Origin: Trichobilharzia regenti
Taxonomy: Eukaryota > Platyhelminthes > Trematoda > Strigeidida > Schistosomatidae
Direction: 5' to 3'
DNA: 64,000 nucleotides
NCBI GenBank assembly: GCA_944472135.2
Contig: OX235263.1
Span: 88,754,721-88,818,720, forward strand
The translations under genes and the position numbers were made by a program. Under the pieces are notes generated by a model that was not told the origin of the DNA, made no database searches, and saw only the letters and a program-made list of their open reading frames with translations. The stretch's first letter is position 1, and each line of letters begins with the position of its first letter. Positions 34,326 through 45,965 of the stretch are shown here, piece after piece.

Positions 34326-34480
34326 CTACCAGTGGGTGCACATTGCCTATGAGATCACAAAATTAGGATGAAACAGCTGTCCAGTACGCCCTGTTGGTGG
34401 TTTTCAATAGTTTCCTAACTGATATCACCCCGTGGTTTAGCCTGAAACTAATGGAATCCCTACAAACTAATTCTTGTAAA
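34326..34480 (+). mobile_element. HHR-SINE, plus partial copy
   Basis: Starts inside the hammerhead region ('attaggatgaaacagctgtcc') and runs to the family 3' end 'atccctacaaactaattcttg'. The tRNA head is missing. Confidence 0.7.
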
Positions 34481-34969
34481 CTAAATAATATTGTTGACCG
34501 AATTCGTCCTTCTCAAATTATACATTTTCAGGTAAGAAATCCATCACGATATGTGATCAGCCAGACAGCATAATTGCCAATAAAGAAAGCGAGCTTGATC
34601 GCATAATTCTACATCCTACCGATTGAAATGAGTTGTGACGGCAATCAGGTATAACACTGAAAGATTCATTAATGAATTTATTTCAGCGCCTGAAAATCAC
34701 AGACTTAAGTAAGAGTTATTGCGAAACGAAACAGTTAATATGGCAGTGTGTGTGTGAGTCTGTGTGGTTAATCCCAATATTTCTCTATATTATTGAGACT
34801 CACTCGTAGTCGCTTGATACAAATTCCGTCTGGAAACGAATTAACTAAGATCTTCTACGTATTCTGATTATCTTAAAAGTTTGACTAACCTCAGTTGCAT
34901 GTCTAATGACTACCAGATGCCCAACAGTTGTGCCTGAGAACTTTTTCTAACCTTCTGAGGTATTATTAT

Positions 34970-35400
34970 GTCATTATTGTTTCCTTGAGTTACTGATGGA
35001 ACACGGGTACATCAGTATTGTACTTGGTACGTTTTGTCATCAATATTAGTCGGCTCTGGAACTGCGCACAAGCTTTCCTTTCCTGCATACATGATCTTCT
35101 CAATGTTATTCTTATCGCTTTCTATTTTTGATTTGAACTTTAGAATGTGGTGTGCCATGCCACTTGAAGTTCTTCTCAGTTTATATTCAATCGATTTGCA
35201 CTTTCTTCGGTATATTTTCTAGGTAGTAGGTCCTTTGTAGGCTCATTCGTTGACAGAGTTCCTTGACACTGATCTTTTCTGGCTGGTTATCTAGTCTTCA
35301 GAATAGAAAGAAGGTGGTAGCTGTTGATGAAAGTCTGCACCACATAAGAAATAAGCTACATAGAAGCACTAACCTGACACCGATGTTACACAGAATTCGA
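34970..35400 (-). mobile_element. RTE LINE 3' fragment, strongly decayed
   Basis: Minus strand: the tail 'tttccttgagttactgatgg' and scattered C-terminal coding similarity ('gttccttgacactgat', 'gatgaaagtctgcacc'). Best seen by comparison with 14713-15200. Confidence 0.55.
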
Positions 35401-35745
35401 ATCTTGTTCTGTGTGCGCTAAGTGTTATGAATCCAACCTTTCAGATGTAGGTTTATGCAAACAGCTGCATTCTAGCATTAATCAAAACGATAGATTGAAT
35501 ATGGCGATCAATATTTAAATGTAATAGTGGCTTAAACTCTTCAAATGAGATCTATTTCAGTTCTGGTAATAATATTAAATGATTTCTAAACTTTAGATGG
35601 AAAAGAACAAGAAGTTCAGCAAAAGTGGCTGATCTTTTCGGCGATTTCATTTTCTCAAAAGCGGCTGTACAGTAGCATTTATATACATTAGCTTATATGG
35701 ATACAATTATTATTTAATTAATTCCACATAGTAACGAAGGAGATA

Positions 35746-36165
35746 ATAATTTTCAACTTGATATGAAAGTGTGAAGGTACGAATACAGATTATAAGGGGC
35801 TTAGAGACAAGATTTCATAGGATTACAAAACAGTTACAACGTATGCAAAACTAATATTTGATAACTGGAGAAATAATTTTAAAGGTGAATAAAGGGTGAT
35901 AATTATTTTCAACTTGATATGAATTATAAGAGGCTTAGAAACACAAATTACGTAGGGATAGAACGAATTCCAGGTGTGAACAAAATGAGCATGGAAACGA
36001 ATTTAAATGAAAATTTTCAACTTGAAATGTTAGTAAGGAGGTGTGAATATAGACTGCAAGCGGCATAGAAACAAAAAATTACACAGGATTAGAATATAAT
36101 TGTAAAATGGTTATTCTAAACGGATTACAAGTGTGATCAGGAGGAGCATGGAAACAAATTTGAAA
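35746..36165. repeat. Degenerate tandem repeat, about three units
   Basis: The start 'attttcaacttgatatgaa' recurs near 35746, 35905 and 36008. Each is followed by related text (gaatacagattataagggg, gcttagaaacacaa, ggattagaa, gagcatggaaac). Units are about 100-160 bp and much diverged. Confidence 0.55.
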
Positions 36166-36254
36166 TAATTGATTTTATAACTGAAAACAGGAATGGGATA
36201 AACTGAATGAAGACAAAGAGAGAAAAGTACACTCACAGAGAGAACAAAACAAAA

Positions 36255-36600
36255 AATTGAAGGATAAGGGAACATACCGAACTAGGTTCATTGTAGTTGT
36301 AAAGGATGGACTCGCTTCTTTCGAACACACAGTTCCAGCTTTTCGATGCATATATAGTAAGAGCTTCCGCAGTATAAAGAAATCGAAACACACACTGCCT
36401 TTGGTGGTGGATTTTGTTTACTTTGTAAATGACTCTGAATGACGAGTGAGTTGACATACTGTGACAGGTATTGACGGAGTGTTCAGTTATGGTACTTCCT
36501 CTTTGTAACCATACTGGATGTTCTCTAACACGTTTTGATAAGACCTGCATAGACGACCTATGTACCTAGCTAGCTCCAAACTTATGAAAATATCTGCAGA
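36255..36600 (-). mobile_element. PLE GIY-YIG endonuclease remnant
   Basis: Minus strand: ARYIGRLCRS (core) followed, after a frameshift, by KRVREHPVWLQRGS, SSFRVIYKVN and FLYTAEALTIYASKSWN, in the order of other PLE endonucleases (EH box, then 'FKII', then 'EAxxIKRLxPDLC'). No RT next to it. Confidence 0.65.
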
Positions 36601-37031
36601 GAAAATAATTTTTAGCAAATCGCCTTTTTCATGTGTACCTTTCTCAGAAGAGAAGTGAGTTTGAGGCTTCCTGGAATTTCAACAGGAATAGTGTCATTGG
36701 TTATACGGGATGAAGGCGTGGCGGGGGGGGGTTGTCACTAACTGCATATCGAATCTTCCCTGTTTTCTGAGCTTTCTATCACAGTGAATCAACTAGGTGA
36801 GTTTATTGGCGTGTTGTATCGGCTAGAAATTGAGTCTAGAACACACCTGGTTGACTCTCTCTCTGGAGTATGCCATCACTAAGCTATTGACTCATAACAA
36901 CGAAATCTTAGATTGAATCACTTTTCAAAAAAAAAATGTAAAAACAATAAAACGCACAGAGATCAGTTAAACAAAAGTTTAAACTGAAACTGTGTCCTTT
37001 TTCGAGAACAAAATAATATGCAAAGTTCTAC
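36601..37031. other. Interval without recognised gene
   Basis: Contains a G-run near 36723-36731 and an A-run near 36930. Nothing assigned. Confidence 0.4.
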
Positions 37032-38136
37032 AATAGCGTCCCAAGAGATACGAACGCACAAGTGACCTTCAGCCGACCAATCAGAAAATAGGAGGAGTTT
37101 TGCATAAAATTTTACGTATATTTACACAAAAAAGCATAAAAAAACATTATACAGGGTATTTTTGTCTAATATGAGATAAAATAGTCTCCCAATTATATTG
37201 AGGAGTTTCAGTTTTCGAATTAAACCAATTTCTATACAAATATTCGTCCAGGTGATTAAAATAACGTTTATAGCTCTGATTCTATTTTTTAGTCTTCCCC
37301 AGAAACCCTCGATTGAATTAGTATAGGTACGGGTTCTGAGGTCGACGAAGTCATCCGAATGATTTACTCGATGATGTATAAATCCCAAAGCCGATAGTCG
37401 ATTATATCCTGCCCATTCATCCATGTGAATGGTTGTGCCAGGCAAGACCAGCCTTTGAATAATAGGGAGGAGTGTATCAGCACTCCTATCCGGAATAAGT
37501 TCGATGAACCCTTTGCGAATCCGAGTGTCGTAAATACCAAGAACCAAACGTTATTAGCCCTAGCACGTCCTCAATTGTATTTCTTCTTTATAAGCACCGT
37601 TTCATCGATATGAACTACGACACCGACTCCACCCAACACTTCTGTAATACTGTTCATTTTTCATGATGCAAATCTCGGCAAAATTGGAATCATTGCACAG
37701 TTGACGCTAACGTATTATCTGTCTGAGCGGCAGCTGATCTCACCAGGTCTTTAAAATTCAGTAATGGCACAGAAACAGGATATTGGTCAACGAAAGTTTC
37801 GATTTTTCAAAGAAAGTTCCTAAAAGACAATCAACTGAGAGTATCACTTACCAGTACGAACACTTGTTCGCTTCCTACGCTGTGTACATATAAATATATA
37901 TCCATCAATGACCTGGGTACATGGCTGCAGGTTCATAGAAGCACCAAAACTACATATCCGACTAAGTCCTATTATCCATTATCTAGGCAGCATTGAAATG
38001 TGTACTCTGGCTGAAATTTGCATCTGAGAAGATGAACAGGGGGTCATTTTCGCGCTAGAATAATGGAAAGGTTCCTCAACCGATGACTAGCAAGCGTTCA
38101 AGGTCATTTGAGCGTTCGCGCTACTGGGACGCTATT
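37032..38136 (-). mobile_element. Merlin-superfamily DNA transposon
   Basis: About 1.1 kb bounded by imperfect terminal inverted repeats. The left end AATAGCGTCCCA continues with 'cgaacgcacaagtgacctt'; the complement of the right end AATAGCGTCCCA continues with 'cgaacgctcaaatgacctt'. A broken transposase lies between. No perfect 8-9 bp target duplication is visible, so the insertion is old or rearranged. Merlin elements are known in schistosomes. Confidence 0.85.
37122..37660 (-). pseudogene. Merlin (IS1595-type) transposase, broken
   Basis: From about 37650 downward: GVGVVVHIDETVLIKKKYN (first catalytic Asp), then a TGA in place of Arg, GRARANNVW and a single-base shift. The open frame 37547-37122 continues with VLGIYDTRIRKG, MDEWAGYNRLS (second Asp) and NSIEGFWGRLKNRI (catalytic Glu). 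So the DDE triad is visible across two frames. The N-terminal zinc-finger part, up to about 38030, is not readable. The nonsense codon and frameshift make it inactive. Confidence 0.85.
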
Positions 38137-38880
38137 CTTGTACTTCGCCAATAATAATGATGATAATAATAATACAGATTTCTATGTATTTATTAAACTA
38201 CGCGGAAGTTTAACCGTGGAAACGGTTAGCGCTATTTTCAAATATATCGGTACAAAAAGGTAAAAAGAAAATACATATCTGAATTTAGTTTACTATTCAT
38301 CGGTATGTGTGTATGTGAATATGTCAGCGCTTTTTATTTTATTGAGTTTTCAACATATATGACAATAACTATTGGGATAATAATGATGATATTAGATTGA
38401 TATAAGGATAAAACTTGAGCAGTATGGTGGCAAATATAACTCCACTATGGATAAAAAATTTTGATTTTGATAAAATCACACAGTGGATTTTTATACGGTA
38501 ATATTAACTGATTACCACACACTTCGAGCACAAACTACTGCCACTCATAATCATATCAAGTCACTCACTCACACAACTTCCTTGCTTCATTTATATACAT
38601 GAGTGGAATGGATGATTAGACATTTGAATAAAGATCAATATGGGATAATGTACATCCGGAAATAATTATATGAGTGTTATCAATGAAATACAATCAGATG
38701 GAATATAAGACAAGTGTTTTTATAGTCAAAATAAGTAATTTGTTAGAATGTTGTGATGTACGTGAATTGAAATAAATTTTAAGATTATTTATTATCCTCC
38801 TCTGATTTGACTGACTGGTGGTAATAATATCTTCCATATATCTATGTTATTCGCGTTGAGTCACTTCTATTGTGCATGTT
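38137..38880. other. Interval without recognised gene
   Basis: AT-rich. 38400-38610 resembles in inverted form 19690-19830 and may be a PLE terminal region. Confidence 0.35.
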
Positions 38881-39765
38881 TTGGGTGTAGATGCACTCGA
38901 TGAACCAGGCAGGATTCAGTAATCAGTCTCTCTCTCCACCTACCTATATTACTTCTTAGAATTTTAACCCTCTCCCACCCTATTGTGTGGTTGTGTGTTA
39001 ATGCATGTAGTGCAAACGCTGAGCTTTTTTCCTAAATTACTTATCTTCTCTGCGTCAACCACCCTTACCTTAGCTAAATTCTTATGTTCGGACAATCTGA
39101 TTACCCCGATCTACTAGTCTGACATATATAGTTAACCTCACAGTCGTTGCAGGGTATTTTGTAAATTATATTATTTTGTCTAATTTGGGTCCACCAACAG
39201 AGTCCTTTAGTTTACAGAGCTTGTCCTGCCTGAGTGAGTATGTTTGTAGGTTTGCATGCCACTCTATTTCCTGCTTTATACTAAGAATCCTACGTAGGGT
39301 CTCAGATGTCCCCTCTTTATATGGTATATCTGTAGATGACTTATATTCTCTCTTATTCATGTTAGCACTATTAGTTCTCCCACTATTTTAATTTTGCTTT
39401 TGACCTTTGAATTTCATAAGATAGTTATTTAGCACCAACGCTTCTTCTGTCCGTTTCATTTCATCATTTAGGTCTTTTCTTGTGCTACTTAGTGCTACTG
39501 CTTGGTTGGTTAGACACTTTACTAAGCCTGCCTTCACCGAGCGATAACGGATGAGATGAATTAAAGTCTAAATATCTATTAGCAGAATACGCCGGCTTTT
39601 CTATAAACGCCAGTGTGCAGGTTACCTTCTTCTATTCGTTTTATTTTACAATCTAATACCATAGCTAATTCTACTTGTTCATTTTCCGATTCAAATGTGA
39701 ATTTTATTCCCTTGGTAGTGAGTTCATATGTGTGAAGTAGCTAGAGATATGTTCTCTTTTCCTAT
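38881..39765 (-). mobile_element. PLE-2 fragment
   Basis: Minus strand. An open stretch 39360-39166 reads KSSTDIPYKEGTSETLRRIL then LRQDKLCKLKDSVGGPKLDK, i.e. the PLE motif before the endonuclease and the connector. Lower coordinates hold the decayed GIY-YIG part. 39420-39560 matches 'QAVALSS'-like linker of the 60-kb copy. Confidence 0.7.
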
Positions 39766-39841
39766 CTTATAATATTTTATTAATAACACTCAAATTGTTT
39801 CCAAATGTACTTTATCTTCCATCTCGTTGCACAAAACTGAG

Positions 39842-40160
39842 GGGGCTCTTGTGACCCAAGTGGTCTAGTGAATAACGCTTCAGCCGACGTTTGAAACTAT
39901 GGGAACTGGGTTCAAGCCTCGGTGGGAATATCATCAGTGGCTTACTGGGGAATGCAGGTACATTCAGCTGGTGGACTAGTCGCAATTAGAGGACGAAATC
40001 CGCGTCGTCCTGGATTCCACTGCTAGTCACTATCCACCAATGAAATTCCAATTACATACTGAGACATCGTGGAAGCATCTGCACAAGAAGCTGACAGACA
40101 TGTCAACCTGAGACCTAGCACTTCTCTCCAATCAATCGACGGGAAAATCTAAAATTCAAT
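39842..40160 (+). mobile_element. Sm-alpha SINE, full-length copy
   Basis: Head 'gtgacccaagtggtctagtg', box B 'gggttcaagcc', hammerhead region 39955-40015 (cattcagctgg ... gaggacgaaatc ... gtcctggattcc), then the 3' body ending 'gggaaaatctaaaattcaatt'. Stem I is good (attcag with ctggat), but the core and stem II carry insertions, so activity is unlikely. Confidence 0.8.
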
Positions 40161-40619
40161 TAGATATACTATTTAGTTGTTATCGATACAAAGAGAAGTA
40201 GGATGTGGACTGATCAACAACTGTTCATTCTTTCACTACCATTCATGTATTCAAGAGATGGTTGTTAACAGAAATAAAAGAGACATTGGTAATATGGACT
40301 GTGATAACAATATCAACGGAAGAGGCGTAATGATACCTACAATCTTTACAATATTGCAAGAATGTTATGCAGTTACAAGTAAGACTGAGATTTATGTATC
40401 CGTATTATTGGGTCGTCTGGGTAACGTTCTGCTTGTACACTGATAACTGGTGTCATCGATGATAGTAAATGAAGGTGAATGGAGGCATGAAGTCAATGGC
40501 TTCTGGATTATTCGCTTGGCACTCCAGTAGATGAGCTACGGGACCTGGTTGCCAATCACACCATCTTTTATTAATGTGAAAAATTCCCAATTCATGAATT
40601 TAAAGTCAATTTGAACGAA
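40161..40619. other. Interval without recognised gene
   Basis: An 88-codon open frame (40177-40443) shows no family I recognise and no codon evidence beyond being open. Confidence 0.35.
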
Positions 40620-42545
40620 GAATATTGTTTTCAATAATTTCTCTACTTCAGGTTCTTACAATTATAAAAAATAATATATTTGATGTAGTTACAGTAATGG
40701 CCTGAAGGTACGTCCATAACTTTTCTAGTGTGATTCTTGATAAACTGCAACTTGAAGAGTTATCTCTAGGACCTAGGTTTTTGGCTTTCGTGCGGAGATT
40801 AGTCAGGTTGACACTGATGTACAGTTCGAGAACTTCTATATACAAACAAGGGACTTAATTGCCTCCTCTGATGAGGAACTCGAAAGATTCAAATCAGTAT
40901 AGACAGAAGGATAAGAGTAAGCCCCATAGTATACTCACAAAAGAGCATCGAGAAGCTGTTAGAAAACTAAGATGAAATGAAAACATAGTTATTACCAGAC
41001 TGGATAACAGACCGCGGATAGTATTTATGGACAGGCAAGATTATATTTACAAGATGAACTCCAGACTAGGTGACGGCAGCAAGTTACAGAAACCGAAAGT
41101 AATGAAAGAACAGACAGAAAAAGTAGAGAGAGAAATAAAAAAACTTATTAAAGGATTTGAAAAGCACAGGGTATATATCCCCAAAAACTTTTGAAAACAT
41201 AAACACACAGGGAGCACGATCTCACGAATGTGTAGTCTACCGAAAGTGCATAAATCAGGAGCGCCCCTACGTCCCATACTAGGCATGCCTCTTTCACCCT
41301 ATCACGAGACGGCAAAGTGACTGGTACAATTAGTTCAACCCTTGCATGACGAGTTAGTGAAGCATAATGTCAAAGATACCCTTTAATTTATTGACAAAAT
41401 TAAAAATTTGAACTCAACTGGCAAATATATGGCATCACTTGATATTTCATTTCCATTCACTAATTTGCCTCTAGTGGAAATCATCGGTTATATCTGCGAA
41501 CAGATTATAGAAAGGAAATTTGCACTAATATTTCTATTAGTAATCTGAAACAGCTACTTGTTAAGTGCACAAAAATGTCCAGTTCTTGTTTAATAATGAA
41601 ATATACAGACAGGTTGATAGAGTCGCCATGGGATTCACACTGGGACCTATTTTCGCGAACATATTTCTAGCAAAACTAGAAAATAGTCTGTTGAAAGTTG
41701 AAATAGAAAAAATGGAAATGGATTGTCGGTACATGGATGACACTTTTGTAGTGTACGATGAAGAATTAAGCAGTGATTTGATTTTGAGCAACTTCAATAA
41801 TGCTCACCCAGAGCTCCATTTCATCTATGAAGGAGAATACAACGACTCTGTACACTTCGTCGACGTCCTACTAACGAGAAGAGAGGATGGTTCCGTCAAA
41901 AGAACCATATTTAGAAAGCTAGAGACCAAAGCTCAGTATACACACTTCCTTAGCTTCGTACCGATGAAATGCAAGCGTAATCTAATCAGGTGCTTAGCAT
42001 TTAGAGCGAGGTCTGTTTGTTCCGAAGACTGCGCAAAGAAAGAACTCCAAGTCATCCTAGAAATTCTAACCGAGAACGGATATCCAGAGAAGTTCATTGA
42101 AGCCAACATAGTCGTAAACATGAATTGGCAGCGGTGGAGAAAGAGCCTATGTTTTCACGTCTACAGTTCAAGGGAGATACTCCTGAGGAGATTCTATCGC
42201 AACGTCTAACCATAGCGATCAAGAAAACTTTATAATCTACACGTCTGTATGTATCCTTCGGCAGCCGTCCAATGTTCATCCAGCGACCCAAAGATGTCTT
42301 ACCTAAACTTAGTTCTTCTTCGTGCATATACCATTTCAAATGTTCGGGAGCACGATTAGGCAGGTTCGTCTATGGGTTCGAGAACACTCACAAGCTTGGT
42401 TTAGTCGGGGGAAATGAGTGTCACATTTGGTCGATACTGGACATAGCATTGACGTCAACACAGCTTTCAGAGTTATATTCCGAATTCCGAATTCGTTATC
42501 ACGTACAGTTCACTTGCGTCTGCTACATACAGGTGTTTCAATAAG
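40620..42545 (+). mobile_element. PLE-1, nearly complete
   Basis: The longest PLE-1 in the window. Pre-RT region (KPHSILTKEHREAVRKLR; IVFMDRQDYIYKMNS) at 40910-41065, RT motifs 1-2 (SLPKVHKSGAPLRPILGM) at 41230-41290, motif A (MASLDISFPFTNLPLVEI) near 41430, palm and thumb 41565-42209, and a decayed endonuclease with SSSCIYHFKCS at 42310-42350 and RVIFRIPNSL at 42470-42500. Stops and shifts occur between segments. Confidence 0.85.
41565..42209 (+). CDS. PLE-1 reverse transcriptase, palm and thumb
   Basis: 214 codons open. NVQFLFNNEIYRQVDRVAMG and FTLGPIFANIFLAKLE form the motif B region, CRYMDDTFVVYDEE holds the catalytic YMDD, VHFVDVLLTRREDGSVKRT is the strand after it, and FLSFVPMKCKRNLIRCL is the PLE thumb. 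Upstream motifs with the other catalytic Asp are in a different frame (near 41430), so this is part of a broken element, not an independent gene. Homologous to 26241-26945 (minus) and 48908-49255. Confidence 0.75.
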   Translation: MHKNVQFLFNNEIYRQVDRVAMGFTLGPIFANIFLAKLENSLLKVEIEKMEMDCRYMDDTFVVYDEELSSDLILSNFNNAHPELHFIYEGEYNDSVHFVDVLLTRREDGSVKRTIFRKLETKAQYTHFLSFVPMKCKRNLIRCLAFRARSVCSEDCAKKELQVILEILTENGYPEKFIEANIVVNMNWQRWRKSLCFHVYSSREILLRRFYRNV

Positions 42546-43035
42546 CTCGACTAAACCGGAACTTAGTATACAAAAGGAACACGTCTAGACGCTGTTCCTA
42601 CAGTGGTCTAACTCGGATTAAAGTTTATTCTTCTCACCAAGACTCCTTCTCCCCTTTAACTCTCTTGATTTTTTTCTTTCTTTGTTTATTATCACAATTA
42701 TTATTAATATTCGTCATATTTTATACCCTTCATGTAGACATTTTCTCAATACTACTGAATTTTTCATTTATACTGTCCGGAATTATTATTAGTGATATTA
42801 CCTTTTTTCTCAATATATACCTCCACCTGTTTCATTTCACATATTCGTTATTTCATCATGAACCACCTCTCATTGCAGTCTTACTATCTCCTGTTTAACA
42901 CCGACCAGTTTGTACTGGTCACTCACCCGACACCTTTTATAACCTTGAACTGACTTGTCAACTTTCCTACCCCACACTCTACAAATCTATAATGACCAAT
43001 CACCACCATTCTCTCCCAGTTTACAATATTTTGTG
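42546..43035. other. Interval without recognised gene
   Basis: T-rich on the plus strand. A hydrophobic open frame (42665-42898) reflects T-richness, not a recognised membrane protein. Confidence 0.4.
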
Positions 43036-43039
43036 ATCA

Positions 43040-43672
43040 GTGAGAGAGATTTAACAGAGGTCGCCTCCTTCACTTACCCGGGAAGCATCGTTTCAACTAC
43101 AGGCCAACGGGATGAACGAAGATGTCAAAGCCAGTCAGAATCCGAAAAGCAAGATACGCCTTCATCAACCTGAAACCAGTTGGCAAATCTTCCACACTCA
43201 GCCAGCATAAGGAACAAGATTCGCATTTTCAACACAGATGTGAAGTCAGTCAGTTCTTTTATATGGGTCAGAAACTTGCACTGCGTGTCACGAAAAGGAT
43301 TCCCAGCAGCCTACTACAGACTTTCATCAAAAGTTGCCTTCTCTGGCTTCATAATGAAGATCAAATGGCCAGAAAGAATAAGCAACAAGAAACTGTGGGA
43401 AAAAAAGCAACAAGCAAGAGCCAATCGCTCAACAAATATGTAGGAGAAAGTGGAGATGGATCGAGTATATATTGAGGAGGCCGTTGAATGACATCGCATA
43501 CCAAGTGAGTGGGATCACAAAGTGAACCGACGAGTGGGGCGTCAGTAACAGAGTGGCATGGAGGAGATCGTGCGAGGAAGAGATGAGAGAGTCTGGTCAA
43601 TCGTGAACTTGGCCGACTGAAGAGGACGGTAGAAAACCGAACAAAATGGGAAGCAAGGGAATAAAATAATAG
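43040..43672 (+). mobile_element. RTE LINE 3' fragment
   Basis: Plus strand: TEVASFTYPGSIVSTTG, then shifted frames with FINLKPVGKSS and FIKSCLLW, and WPERISNKKLWEKK. This is the thumb to C-terminal region. It meets an opposite RTE tail at about 43672. Confidence 0.75.
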
Positions 43673-43880
43673 TTCTATTATTTCCTTGCGTTCCAAGTAG
43701 AACACAGGGCTTCAAAAGCTTTGTCCTGTTTTCTCCAGTCCTCTTTAACTGGCCGTACGATTCTCCATAAGCCCTCATCTCCTACTCACACGAACTCTTT
43801 CATGTCCCCTTCCAACTCATAACCAATTCGTCCTTTCTCATTCACCTTCCACGCGAGCGATGACCTGTTGTGGGTTTTAA
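43673..43880 (-). mobile_element. RTE LINE 3' tail, opposite orientation
   Basis: Minus strand: tail 'tccttgcgttccaagtagaac', then C-terminal coding remnants up to about 43880. Tail-to-tail with 43040-43672. Confidence 0.65.
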
Positions 43881-44570
43881 TAATATTACCCTGGGGTGGG
43901 CGAGCGCGATTTGAAAGCACGATGTGTAAACCAGTGAACGAAATCTAACGGAAGGCATATAGTTCAACTCGATTGGACTAAATAACTGACCACTGTTTCT
44001 GAAATTAATAATGGCAACCAATAAATTCACACAATAGACACAGCTTGTTGGTTAGGTGTTCTCCGAGCTGGATGTTTTCAACTGTGAAGCTTTCAGTTTC
44101 TTTCTAGACAACGATTTCAGTGTTAACTTCAACATGCACTGAGCTTCGATAATTCTCCATGATTATGGTGACAGTCTCTTCGGATGACCACGTCTATAAC
44201 TGATTGCCTTCAGGGTCTTTCATACCCTCTTCTGCATTTTTATCGATATAAGATTATTTTATTGACTTTCTGCTTAATGTGATGAACCTAACTTCTTTCT
44301 CCTTGCCTGACAACTTTGATGTGCATATCAATATGTCTGCTGTTTGCAGATTCATATGAATAAAACAAGCTTCTAGAAATTCCCTGACATTTCAAGTGTC
44401 TCGTTTCTTTAGTTCATTTGTCCTTCATAGCTATGAGCATGCAGTGTGATATGAAGGAATGATTTTCACGTCTTTTCACATAAACATAGAGATCATGGAT
44501 TCGAAGGTGAAAATACGTCCACTTCCAACAGTATAATGTGTTTTTTCAAAGGTATTTCAATTTATCTTGT
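43881..44570. other. Interval without recognised gene
   Basis: No gene, SINE or RTE similarity recognised. Confidence 0.4.
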
Positions 44571-44573
44571 AAA

Positions 44574-45010
44574 TCATGTTGGTTTCGTCTTTTTTCACCA
44601 CTGCATCTTTTAGTGGGTCGGCTTCCGAGTGGAACATAGGACACTTACAGCACATTTTCACTTCACCTTGTTCTCCAAAGTTTTCTTTAGCTGGCCCACG
44701 ATTGTCCGTAGTCGCCCACCTCCCCCCTAGTACGACCTTCTCTATATCACCCTTGGATTAACAGCCAACTCGTCGTTTCCCACTCTGATGGAAGCTGAGT
44801 GATGGTGCAACGTGCGATTTCACCGAACGGTCTTCTCAATGTGTGTTCTACCCATGCGTGCTCTCTTTGATGTATTTCTTGAGCTTTTTGTTCGCGGCCA
44901 GAGTGTCTTGCAGCTAATTCTTTCTTGTTAGCCGTTAGCTCTTCGGTATGGAGATGGATAAGTGTGCAGCTTTTGATAAAAGTCTACACCAGACTGTTTT
45001 TAGCCGCCTA
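44574..45010 (-). mobile_element. RTE LINE 3' fragment
   Basis: Minus strand: tail 'cggcttccgagtggaacatagg' (first part at 44620) followed by decayed C-terminal coding sequence to about 45005. Confidence 0.6.
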
Positions 45011-45199
45011 GGAGGGGATGTATTCCTGTCAAATCCTAAGTACATCAGAGTAGGCAAAATATTTTTTCTTGCAGTCTATCCGGTACAACATTGGGTTACT
45101 AATATGTACGCCATTAACTTAAATCTTTCGCTTTACCTTCAATCTTTAGAGATCGTATCTATTCATTAATTAGCTAATTAATTAATTAATACATTTTTA

Positions 45200-45665
45200 A
45201 AACAGTTAGTTCCCTTTACGACTTTAAATAAAGCAATAAGCGAATGTGAAGCCAATATATCTATCTAATCCCTTTGAACATGCGAATGATGATGTCACAT
45301 CCCACTGTATTTACCAATTTGAATGTACCTATAGACACACATACATCGGGAGGACTCACTGATCTCTGCAAGTAAGGTCTGGTTTCACAGCATATTCCTA
45401 AATGGCTCCAGAAACAAACAGAATCTTCAGAACCCATTAACGGTGAGAACAGGAGACCTAGCTCCTCTATTTAGAAACATATTATAAAGACAAGACGTAT
45501 AAAATTGACGTTAACACATCTTTTAAACCTATCTATTAAACGTGTTTGGGGTGTATCCTAAAGTTTGTGGAAGCCCTAGCAATTAGAAAATCCAAACCTC
45601 GCTTATGCGTTCAAAAACAATTTGTCACCACATTAAACCTTCCTTGGTAAATTTGTTTAAATACT
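45200..45665 (+). mobile_element. PLE GIY-YIG endonuclease remnant
   Basis: Plus strand: SHCIYQFECTYRHTYIGRTH (GIY-YIG core) at about 45300-45360, then TYKIDVNTSFKPIY and FVEALAIRKSKPRLCVQKQF. Several frameshifts; no RT attached. Confidence 0.7.
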
Positions 45666-45844
45666 ATAGCGGATGTACTTTTACTTCTGCTATTTGGTTT
45701 GGTGATCTTCATTGTCATTTTGACCTTGAATATGTCCTTTTAACTTGAGCTGAGTCTATTTCCTCACCTCTTACCTCTTTATTAATTTCATATATATATT
45801 CCTATTTTTCTATAGTTTGGTTTGTAAGGGTTAGTTATGTTTTT

Positions 45845-45965
45845 ACGAGTTGATCACGGATTGATATCAGTTAGAGAACCATTGAAAACCAGGGAGTACT
45901 GGACAGCTGCTGCTTCATCCTAGTTTGAGAATCATCGGCAGTACGCACCCTATGACAAGTCCGTT
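45845..45965 (-). mobile_element. HHR-SINE fragment
   Basis: Minus-strand 3' half from 'gatatcagttagagaaccatt' to the hammerhead region; box B is missing. Core reads CCGATGA instead of CUGANGA. Confidence 0.65.

Noticed and set aside
42665..42898. Possible multi-span membrane protein
   Set aside because: The hydrophobic frame follows from T-rich DNA; there is no homology, start context or splice support.
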